Source: Hydractinia symbiolongicarpus
Taxonomy: Eukaryota; Cnidaria; Hydrozoa; Anthoathecata; Hydractiniidae
Reading direction: 5' to 3'
Assembly: GCF_029227915.1 (NCBI RefSeq)
Contig: NC_079884.1
Span: 29,824,001-29,888,000, forward strand
Length of the DNA: 64,000 nucleotides
Under the pieces are notes generated by a model. That model was not told the DNA's origin, did no database searches, and saw nothing but the letters and a program-made list of their open reading frames with translations. Positions 27,257-37,500 of the stretch are shown here, piece by piece. A program made the translations under genes and the position numbers. Position 1 is the first letter of the stretch. Each line of letters opens with the position of its first letter.

Positions 27257-27900
27257 ATAGACACACATAACACTATAAATTATAAGGCACGACAGATGAG
27301 GGTGGGTAGGGACCCATGGGGAGGGGAGGGGGCCCGGGGGACACGGCGGGGGTTGGGGGGTTGGGGCGGATCCGGACATTCGTAGGTGCTAACGGATTTT
27401 ATAGACTCTTCTATCGTTGATTTGACGTGGATGGCCTATAATTTGACGTGGAATGGTAAAGTGCCAACGGGGTCTGTCCTAACATCCGCCTTTTCCTATC
27501 TCTCCGCCCGCACTTTCCCGAACACGCCCGAACTCGCCTGGAACATTCCCGAAATGCAACACCTTGTAACATAAACATGGCGAACGACAGTTAAAAGAAT
27601 GCGTTTGAAGAGAAAGGAGTTAATAAAGTTTATATATAAGTTATTTATCAAGTAAATCTTATCACAAATCATAAAAAACAGTTCTTTTAAGAACTTCGCT
27701 ATCACATAGTTAGTTCATTTTAATTTTTATACTTTTTTAAATAATTCTTCGAGAGTCATTTGTGGTGAATCTTTTTTTTTTCGGGCATTGTTCGGGACTA
27801 TGCGGGTTTTTCAGGCAAATACCTGACCTTTTTTCAAAAAGCCGAACTCGCCCGAAAAAAGTCCGCACTTTTTACGGCGTATGCGGCTTATCGGCACCCT
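27257..27900 (-). repeat. Polinton right terminal inverted repeat
   Basis: The inner 247 bp (27257-27503) mirrors 10907-11153, and the outer 25 bp (27876-27900) mirrors 10816-10840. The 372 bp between them has no counterpart on the left. It carries repeated CCCGAACTCGCC-like motifs, T-rich runs and a GTTCTT/AAGAAC palindrome near 27681. The polymerase stop (27268-27270) is inside the inner arm. TTTGACGTGG is present twice (27421 and 27442). Confidence 0.95.
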
Positions 27901-27999
27901 CGTGCTAAATATACCAAACTAGGTGCCATATTTGTTAGTAAAAAGACTGTGAGCATATATAAGATGCACATGTAAAGTTTTTCATGTATATATAATCAT
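27901..27999. other. Short right flank, no gene seen
   Basis: AT-rich sequence outside the Polinton, starting CGT then GCTAAATA (27904-27911), which also occurs at 10805-10812 just outside the left end. Nothing else is recognised. Confidence 0.5.
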
Positions 28000-28067
28000 G
28001 CCCTGTTGGTCTAATGGCTATGACACTCATGCAAATGAGAGATCCAGGTTCAAATGCTGGACAGGGC
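28000..28067 (+). tRNA. tRNA-like sequence (probable tRNA pseudogene or SINE head)
   Basis: 68 bases with a perfect seven-base acceptor stem GCCCTGT / ACAGGGC. An A-box-like TGGTCTAATGG, a B-box-like GGTTCAAATGC and a T arm CCAGG / GCTGG (four pairs) are present. The anticodon arm is too short: CTCAT / ATGAG closes on only four bases, about three short of normal. GCA at the centre would suggest tRNA-Cys ancestry, but no standard seven-base anticodon loop forms. There is no CCA and no T-run directly after it. A functional tRNA is unlikely. Confidence 0.55.
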
Positions 28068-28596
28068 TAGGAAAAACATAATTATCTTGCACTTACAACA
28101 ACCAGGTAAATGTTTCGCCTTTTTCGTGGACTTCTCTAATTATTTCTATATCTTGACTTTTTAATGTTGTTGTCATTGGAACCAAGTTAACTTTTAATCT
28201 CAGATTTATTAAAAATTGATAGTTTTTTTGGCGTTATGACCGATTGTTTAAATATTTGTATTGGCACATAATTCTGCTAACATGATTCACTGTATATATA
28301 TTGACCGGATATAAATTTGAGAGCTTTGTTTGAGCTACTGAATTTGAAATATTTGCATCTCAATATTTTCTATACTCCTGGATTAATATAATACATATCT
28401 TAGATATATCGAGTATACTAATCTTTGAGTTGTAGGGGGATTCTCTATTAAGGTGCCTGCCCCTGCCTTGCCGTTCCCTTGCCTTGCCTAACCCTGCCTT
28501 GCTGATTCCTCTTCCTGTTTCCTTGCCTGCCTTTGCCGTGCCCTTTCCTTGCCGTGTTTTGCCTTGGCAACCTCTCCGCAACACTTTCTATATTGA
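28068..28596. other. AT-rich then C/T-rich flank, no gene seen
   Basis: 28068-28440 is AT-rich without a convincing frame. From about 28455 to 28571 there is a degenerate repeat of CCTTGCC/CCCTGCC on the plus strand. CTCTCCGCA at 28572-28580 is the inverse of TGCGGAGAG at 9825-9833 at the other edge of the non-satellite block. Satellite sequence resumes at about 28597 with TGATGAGACGCTG. Confidence 0.6.
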
Positions 28597-31500
28597 TGAT
28601 GAGACGCTGAATAAAAGAAGTTTAATCGCCGGCAAACGAAAACCCGCGACTTCCCGTAACTCCCGGACTCGGCCCGTATAGTCAAAATTATACAAAGAAA
28701 GTACCAAGGGTGTAAAATCATTTCCCGAACGATTTTTTAAATTATTACTTCACCACTAAAGCCCATGAGACTTGTAGTTTTTAAAAATGTTTTCATTTTT
28801 GATGAGACGCTGAATAAAAGGAGTTTAATCGCCGGCAAACGAGAACCCGCCATTTCCCGTAAACCCCGGACTCGGCCCGTATAGTCAAAAGTATAGAAAT
28901 AAAGTACCCAGGGAGTAAACTCATTCCCCGAACGATTTTTTAAATTATTTTTTCACCACTAACACGCATGAGACTTGTAGTTTTTAAAAATGTTTTCATT
29001 ACTGATGAGACGCTGAATAAAAGAAGTTTAATTGCCGGCAAACGAAAACCTGCGACTTCCCGTAACTCCCGGACTCGGCCCGTATAGTCAAAAGTACACG
29101 AAGAAAGTACCCAGGGAGTAAACTCATTTCCCGAACGATTTTTTAAATTATTTCTTCACCACTAAAACGCATAAGACTTGTAGTTTTCAAAAATGTTTTC
29201 ATTCTTGATGAGACGCTAAATAAAAGAAGTTTAATCGCTGGCAAACGAAAACCCGCGATTTCCCGTAAATCCCGAGCTTGGCCCGTATAGTCAAAAGTAT
29301 ACAAAGGAAGTACCCAGGGAGTAAACTCATTTCCGGAACGATTTTTTAAATTATTTTTTCACCACTAAAACGCATGAAACTTGTAGTCTTCAAACTTGTT
29401 TTCATTTTTGATGAGACGCTGAATAAAAGAAGTTTAATCGCCGGCAAAGGAAAACCTGCGATTTCCCGGACTCGGCCTGTAAAGTCAAAAGTATGCAAAG
29501 AAAGTACCCAGAGTGTAAACTCATTTCCCGAACGATTTTTTAAATTATTATTTCACCACTAAAACGCATGAGACTTGTAGTTTTCAAAAATGTTTTCATT
29601 TTTGATGAGACGCTGAATAAAAGAAGTTTAATCGCCGGCAAACGAAAACCTGCGATTTCCCGTAAATCCCGGACTCGGCCCGTATAGTCAAAAGTATACA
29701 AAGAAAGTACCCAGGGTGTAAACTCATTTCCCGAACGATTTTTTAAATTATTATTTCACCACTAAAGCCCATGAGACTTGTAGTTTTTAAAAATGTTTTC
29801 ATTTTTGATGAGACGCTGTATAAAAGAAGTTTAATCGCCGGCAAACGAAAACCCGCGAAATCCTGTAAATCCCGGACTCAGCCCGTATAGTCAAAAGTAT
29901 ACAAAGAAAGTACCCAGTGAGTAAACTCATTTCCCGAACGATTTTTTAAATTATTTTTTCACCACTAAAACGCAGGAGACTTGTAGTTTTCAGAAATGTT
30001 TTCATTTTTGATGAGATGCCTAATGAAAGTAGTTTAATCGCCGGCAAACGAAAACCCGCGATTTCCCGTAAATCCCGGGCTTGGCCCGTACAGTCGAATG
30101 TATACAAAGAAAGTACCCTGTGAGTAAACTCATTTCCAAAACGATTTTTTAAATTATCTTTTCACCACTAAAACGCATGAGACTTGTAGTTTTCAAAAAT
30201 GTTTTCATTTTTGATGGGACGCTGAATAAAAGAAGTTTAATCGCCGGCAAACGAAAACCCGCGATTTCCCGTAAATCCCGGTCTTGGCCCGTATAGTTGA
30301 ATGTATATAAAGAAAGTACCCAAGGAGTAAACTGAATTCCCAAACGATTTTTCAAATTATTTCTGCACCACTAGAACGAATGAGACTTGTAGTTTTCAAA
30401 AATGTTTTCATTTTTGATGAGACGCTGAATAAAAGAAGTTTAATCGCCAGCAAACGAAAACATGCGATTTCCCGTAAATCCCAGACTCGGCCCGTATAGT
30501 CAAAACTATACAAAGAAAGTACCCAGGGAGTAAACTCATTTCCCGAACGATTTTTTAAATTATTATTTCACCACTAAAGCCCATGAGACTTGTAGTTTTT
30601 AAAAATGTTTTCATTTTTGATGAGACGCTGTATAAAAGAAGTTTAATCGCCGGCAAACGAAAACCCGCGAAATCCTGTAAATTCCGGACTCAGCCCGTAT
30701 AGTCAAAAGTATACAAAGAAAGTACCCAGGGAGTAAACTCATTCCCCGAACGATTTTTTAAATTATTTTTTCACCACTAACACGCATGAGACTTGTAGTT
30801 TTTAAAAATGTTTTCATTGCTGATGAGACGCTGAATAAAAGAAGTTTAATCGCCGCCAAACGAAAACCTGCGATTTCCCGTAAATCCCGGGCTCGGCCTG
30901 TAAAGTCAAAAGTATACAAAAAAAGTACCCAGGGAGTAAACTCATTTCCCGAACGATTTTTCAAATTATTATTTCACCACTAAAGCCCAAGAGACTTGTA
31001 GTTTTTAAAAATGTTTTCATTTTTGATGAGACGCTGAATAAAAGAAGTTTAATTGCCGGCAAACGAAAACCTGCGACTTCCCGTAACTCCCGGACTCGGC
31101 CCGTATAGTCAAAAGTACACGAAGAAAGTACCCAGGGAGTAAACTCATTTCCCGAACGATTTTTTAAATTATTTCTTCACCACTAAAACGCATAAGACTT
31201 GTAGTTTTCAAAAATGTTTTCATTCTTGATGAGACGCTAAATAAAAGAAGTTTAATCGCTGGCAAACGAAAACCCGCGATTTCCCGTAAATCCCGAGCTT
31301 GGCCCGTATAGTCAAAAGTATACAAAGGAAGTACCCAGGGAGTAAACTCATTTCCGGAACGATTTTTTAAATTATTTTTTCACCACTAAAACGCATGAAA
31401 CTTGTAGTCTTCAAACTTGTTTTCATTTTTGATGAGACGCTGAATAAAAGAAGTTTAATCGCCGGCAAAGGAAAACCTGCGATTTCCCGGACTCGGCCTG

Positions 31501-34500
31501 TAAAGTCAAAAGTATACAAAGAAAGTACCCAGAGTGTAAACTCATTTCCCGAACGATTTTTTAAATTATTATTTCACCACTAAAACGCATGAGACTTGTA
31601 GTTTTCAAAAATGTTTTCATTTTTGATGAGACGCTGAATAAAAGAAGTTTAATCGCCGGCAAACGAAAACCTGCGATTTCCCGTAAATCCCGGACTCGGC
31701 CCGTATAGTCAAAAGTATACAAAGAAAGTACCCAGGGTGTAAACTCATTTCCCGAACGATTTTTTAAATTATTATTTCACCACTAAAGCCCATGAGACTT
31801 GTAGTTTTTAAAAATGTTTTCATTTTTGATGAGACGCTGTATAAAAGAAGTTTAATCGCCGGCAAACGAAAACCCGCGAAATCCTGTAAATCCCGGACTC
31901 AGCCCGTATAGTCAAAAGTATACAAAGAAAGTACCCAGGGAGTAAACTCATTTCCCGAACGATTTTTTAAATTATTTTTTTACCACTAAAACGCATGAGA
32001 CTTGTAGTTTTCAGAAATGTTTTCATTTTTGATGAGATGCCTAATGAAAGTAGTTTAATCGCCGGCAAACGAAAACCCGCGATTTCCCGTAAATTCCGGG
32101 CTTGGCCCGTACAGTCGAATGTATACAAAGAAAGTACCCTGTGAGTAAACTCATTTCCAAAACGATTTTTTAAATTATCTTTTCACCACTAAAACGCATG
32201 AGACTTGTAGTTTTCAAAAATGTTTTCATTTTTGATGGGACGCTGAATAAAAGAAGTTTAATCGCCGGCAAACGAAAACCCGCGATTTCCCGTAAATCCC
32301 GGTCTTGGCCCGTATAGTTGAATGTATATAAAGAAAGTACCCAAGGAGTAAACTGAATTCCCAAACGATTTTTCAAATTATTTCTGCACCACTAGAACGA
32401 ATGAGACTTGTAGTTTTCAAAAATGTTTTCATTTTTGATGAGACGCTGAATAAAAGAAGTTTAATCGCCAGCAAACGAAAACATGCGATTTCCCGTAAAT
32501 CCCAGACTCGGCCCGTATAGTCAAAACTATACAAAGAAAGTACCCAGGGAGTAAACTCATTTCCCGAACGATTTTTTAAATTATTATTTCACCACTAAAG
32601 CCCATGAGACTTGTAGTATTTAAAAATGTTTTCATTTTTGATGAGACGCTGAATAAAAGGAGTTTAATCGCCGGCAAACGAAAACCCGCCATTTCCCGTA
32701 AATCCCGGGCTTGGCCCGTATAGTCAAAAGTATACAAAGAAAGTACCCAGGGAGTAAACTCATTTCTCGAACGATTTTTTATATTATTTTTTCACCACTA
32801 AAACGCATGAGACTTGTAGTTTTCAAAAATGTTTTCATTTTTGATGGGACGCTGAATAAAAGAAGTTTAATCGCCGGCAAACGAAAACCCGCGATTTCCC
32901 GTAAATCCCGAGCTTGGCCCGTATAGTCAAAAGTACACGAAGAAAGTACCCAGGGAGTAAACTCATTTCCCGAACGATTTTTTAAATTATTTCTTCACCA
33001 CTAAAACGCATAAGACTTGTAGTTTTCAAAAAAGTTTTCATTCTTGATGAGACGCTAAATAAAAGAAGTTTAATCGCTGGCAAACGAAAACCCGCGATTT
33101 CCCGTAAATCCCGAGCTTGGCCCGTATAGTCAAAAGTATACAAAGGAAGTACCCAGGGAGTAAACTCATTTCCGGAACGATTTTTTAAATTATTTTTTCA
33201 CCACTAAAACGCATGAGACTTGTAGTCTTCAAACTTGTTTTCATTTTTGATGAGACGCTGAATAAAAGAAGTTTAATCGCCGGCAAAGGAAAACCTGCGA
33301 TTTCCCGGACTCGGCCTGTAAAGTCAAAAGTATACAAAGAAAGTACCCAGAGTGTAAACTCATTTCCCGAACGATTTTTTAAATTATTATTTCAGCACTA
33401 AAACGCATGAGACTTGTAGTTTTCAAAAATGTTTTCATTTTTGATGAGACGCTGAATAAAAGAAGTTTAATCGCCGGCAAACAAAAACCTGCGATTTCCC
33501 GTAAATCCCGGACTCGGCCCGTATAGTCAAAAGTATACAAAGAAAGTACCCAGGGTGTAAACTCATTTCCCGAACGATTTTTTAAATTATTTTTTCACCA
33601 CTAAAACGCATGAGACTTGTAGTTTTCAGAAATGTTTTCATTTTTGATGAGATGCCTAATGAAAGTAGTTTAATCGCCGGCAAACGAAAACCCGCGATTT
33701 CCCGTAAATCCCGGGCTTGGCCCGTACAGTCGAATGTATACAAAGAAAGTACCCTGTGAGTAAACTCATTTCCAAAACGATTTTTTAAATTATCTTTTCA
33801 CCACTAAAACGCATGAGACTTGTAGTGTTCAAAAATGTTTTCATTTTTGATGGGACGCTGAATAAAAGAAGTTTAATCGCCGGCAAACGAAAACCCGCGA
33901 TTTCCCGTAAATCCCGGGCTTGGCCCGTATAGTTGAATGTATATAAAGAAAGTACCCAAGGAGTAAACTGAATTCCCAAACGATTTTTCAAATTATTTCT
34001 GCACCACTAGAACGAATGAGACTTGTAGTTTTCAAAAATGTTTTCATTTTTGATGAGACGCTGAATAAAAGAAGTTTAATCGCCAGCAAACGAAAACATG
34101 CGATTTCCCGTAAATCCCAGACTCGGCCCGTATAGTCAAAACTATACAAAGAAAGTACCCAGAGAGTAAACTCATTTCCCGAACGATTTTTTAAATTATT
34201 ATTTCACCACTAAAGCCCATGAGACTTGTAGTATTTAAAAATGTTTTCATTTTTGATGAGACGCTGAATAAAAGGAGTTTAATCGCCGGCAAACGAAAAC
34301 CCGCCATTTCCCGTAAATCCCGGGCTTGGCCCGTATAGTCAAAAGTATACAAAGAAAGTACCCAGGGAGTAAACTCATTTCTCGAACGATTTTTTATATT
34401 ATTTTTTCACCACTAAAACGCATGAGACTTGTAGTTTTCAAAAATATTTTAATTTTTGATGGGACGCTGAATAAAAGAAGTTTAATCGCCGGCAAACGAA

Positions 34501-37500
34501 AACCCGCGATTTCCCGTAAATCCCGGGCTTGGCCCGTATAGTTGAATGTATATAAAGAAAGTACCCAAGGAGTAAACTGAATTCCCAAACGATTTTTCAA
34601 ATTATTTCTGCACCACTAGAACGAATGAGACTTGTAGTTTTCAAAAATGTTTTCATTTTTGATGAGACGCTGAATAAAAGAAGTTTAATCGCCAGCAAAC
34701 GAAAACATGCGATTTCCCGTAAATCCCAGACTCGGCCCGTATAGTCAAAACTATACAAAGAAAGTACCCAGGGAGTAAACTCATTTCCCGAACGATTTTT
34801 TAAATTATTATTTCACCACTAAAGCCCATGAGACTTGTAGTATTTAAAAATGTTTTCATTTTTGATGAGACGTTGAATAAAAGAAGTTTAATCGCCGGCA
34901 AACGAAAACCCGCGATTTCCCGTAAATCCCGGACTCGGCCCGTATAGTCAAAAGTATACAAAGAAAGTACCCAGGGAGTAAACTCATTTCCCGAACGATT
35001 TTTTAAATTATTTTTTCACCACTAAAACGCATGAGACTTGTAGTTTTTAAAAATGTTTTCATGTTTGATGAGACGCTAAATAAAAGAAGTTTAATCGCTG
35101 GCAAACGAAAACCCGCGATTTCCCGTAAATCCCGAGCTTGGCCCGTATAGTCAAAAGTATACAAAGGAAGTACCCAGGTAGTAAACTCATTTCCGGAACG
35201 ATTTTTTAAATTATTTTTTCACCACTAAAACGCATGAGACTTGTAGTCTTCAAACTTGTTTTCATTTTTGATGAGACGCTGAATAAAAGAAGTTTAATCG
35301 CCGGCAAAGGAAAACCTGCGATTTCCCGGACTCGGCCTGTAAAGTCAAAAGTATACAAAGAAAGTACCCAGGGAGTAAACTCATTTCCCGAACGATTTTT
35401 TAAATTATTATTTCACCACTAAAGCCCATGAGACTTGTAGTATTTAAAAATGTTTTCATTTTTGATGAGACGTTGAATAAAAGAAGTTTAATCGCCGGCA
35501 AACGAAAACCCGCGATTTCCCGTAAATCCCGGACTCGGCCCGTATAGTCAAAAGTATACAAAGAAAGTACCCAGGGAGTAAACTCATTTCCCGAACGATT
35601 TTTTAAATTATTTTTTCACCACTAAAACGCATGAGACTTGTAGTTTTTAAAAATGTTTTCATGTTTGATGAGACGCTAAATAAAAGAAGTTTAATCGCTG
35701 GCAAACGAAAACCCGCGATTTCCCGTAAATCCCGAGCTTGGCCCGTATAGTCAAAAGTATACAAAGGAAGTACCCAGGTAGTAAACTCATTTCCGGAACG
35801 ATTTTTTAAATTATTTTTTCACCACTAAAACGCATGAGACTTGTAGTCTTCAAACTTGTTTTCATTTTTGATGAGACGCTGAATAAAAGAAGTTTAATCG
35901 CCGGCAAAGGAAAACCTGCGATTTCCCGGACTCGGCCTGTAAAGTCAAAAGTATACAAAGAAAGTACCCAGAGTGTAAACTCATTTCCCGAACGATTTTT
36001 TAAATTATTATTTCACCACTACAACGCATGAGACTTGTAGTTTTCAAAAATGTTTTCATTTTTGATGAGACGCTGAATAAAAGAAGTTTAATCGCCGGCA
36101 AACGAAAAGCTGCGATTTCCCGTAAATCCCGGACTCGGCCCGTATAGTCAAAAGTATACAAAGAAAGTACCCAGGGTGTAAACTCATTTCCCGAACGATT
36201 TTTTAAATTATTATTTCACCACTAAAGCCCATGAGACTTGTAGTTTTTAAAAATGTTTTCATTTTTGATGAGACGCTGTATAAAAGAAGTTTAATCGCTG
36301 GCAAACGAAAACCCGCGATTTCCCGTAAATCCCGAGCTTGGCCCGTATAGTCAAAAGTATACAAAGGAAGTACCCAGGTAGTAAACTCATTTCCGGAACG
36401 ATTTTTTAAATTATTTTTTCACCACTAAAACGCATGAGACTTATAGTCTTCAAACTTGTTTTCATTTTTGATGAGACGCTGTATAAAAGAAGTTTAATCG
36501 CCGGCAAACGAAAACCCGCGAAATCCTGTAAATCCCGGACTCAGCCCGTATAGTCAAAAGTATACAAAGAAAGTACCCAGGGAGTAAACTCATTTCCCGA
36601 ACGATTTTTTAAATTATTTTTTCACCAATAAAACGCATGAGACTTGTAGTTTTCAGAAATGTTTTCATTTTTGATGAGATGCCTAATGAAAGTAGTTTAA
36701 TCGCCGGCAAACGAAAACCCGCGATTTCCCGTAAATCCCGGGCTTGGCCCGTACAGTCGAATGTATACAAAGAAAGTACCCTGTGAGTAAACTCATTTCC
36801 AAAACGATTTTTTAAATTATCTTTTCACCACTAAAACGCATGAGACTTGTAGTTTTCAAAAATGTTTTCATTTTTGATGGGACGCTGAATAAAAGAAGTT
36901 TAATCGCCGGCAAACGAAAACCCGCGATTTCCCGTAAATCCCGGGCTTGGCCCGTATAGTTGAATGTATATAAAGAAAGTACCCAAGGAGTAAACTGAAT
37001 TCCCAAACGATTTTTCAAATTATTTCTGCACCAATAGAACGAATGAGACTTGTAGTTTTCAAAAATGTTTTCATTTTTGATGGGACGCTGAATAAAAGAA
37101 GTTTAATCGCCGGCAAACGAAAACCCGCGATTTCCCGTAAATCCCGGACTCGGCCCGTATAGTCAAAAGTATACAAAGAAAGTACTCAGGGAGTAAACTC
37201 ATTTCCCGAACGATTTTTTAAATTATTTTTTCACCACTAAAACGCATGAGACTTGTAGTTTTCAGAAATGTTTTCATTTTTGATGAGATGCCTAATGAAA
37301 GTAGTTTAATCGCCGGCAAACGAAAACCCGCGATTTCCCGTAAATCCCGGGCTTGGCCCGTACAGTCGAATGTATACAAAGAAAGTACCCTGTGAGTAAA
37401 CTCATTTCCAAAACGATTTTTTAAATTATCTTTTCACCACTAAAACGCATGAGACTTGTAGTTTTCAAAAATGTTTTCATTTTTGATGGGACGCTGAATA

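Larger units (their letters stand above)
22997..27270 (+). pseudogene. Protein-primed family B DNA polymerase (SAP-PolB), frameshifted
   Basis: Replicates the linear element. Start is ATG 22997; the first frame runs to 25834, the second to TAA 27270, and the protein-like reading changes frame near 25755-25775 (an AG-rich GGGGGAGAG run). Order: SAP-like motif (residues 4-35); seven 9-residue RPTRPVPAP/RPTRPIPVP units (50-113); helical module (118-163); Glu run (167-189). Then a C2HC zinc-finger-like YYCLNCLYGF...HFEYC; exonuclease I YADFEAF (about 530); a Cys/His cluster CHICMEEF...DHCHFTGKF; exonuclease II FHNLSGYDAH; exonuclease III YLKTDVLLL. After the shift: a second helical module, palm motif A YLDANNLYGWAM (26047-26082), motif B MNNSVFGKT, motif C YMDTDSF (about 26785). 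Unrepaired, exonuclease and palm are in separate products. The last codons lie inside the right terminal repeat. Confidence 0.93.
10816..27900. mobile_element. Polinton/Maverick-type element (adintovirus-like endogenous DNA virus)
   Basis: A 17.1-kb element bounded by inverted repeats that begin AGGGTGCCGATAAGCC on the left and end with the complement on the right. Inside are the defining Polinton proteins: DD35E integrase (20233-21210, minus), family B polymerase with exonuclease and pol motifs (22997-27270), packaging ATPase with a GPTGCGKS P-loop (14934-15530), a double-jelly-roll-type major capsid protein (13613-14932) and a putative penton (12994-13557). Genes are packed tightly, with overlaps of a few bases. 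Retrovirus-type integrase plus adenovirus-like PolB and capsid genes is the combination used to define adintoviruses/Polintons. An adenain-like protease was not found. Five genes are broken by one lesion each, so this copy is probably not autonomous. GCTAAATA occurs 3 bp outside both ends (10805-10812, 27904-27911) and could be a target duplication, though Polintons usually make 6-bp ones. Confidence 0.93.

Noticed and set aside
28640-28660. CENP-B box in the satellite (complement of the GCCGGCAAACGAAAACC region)
   Set aside because: TTCGTT matches the first part of the box, but the conserved A and CGGG do not follow at the right spacing.
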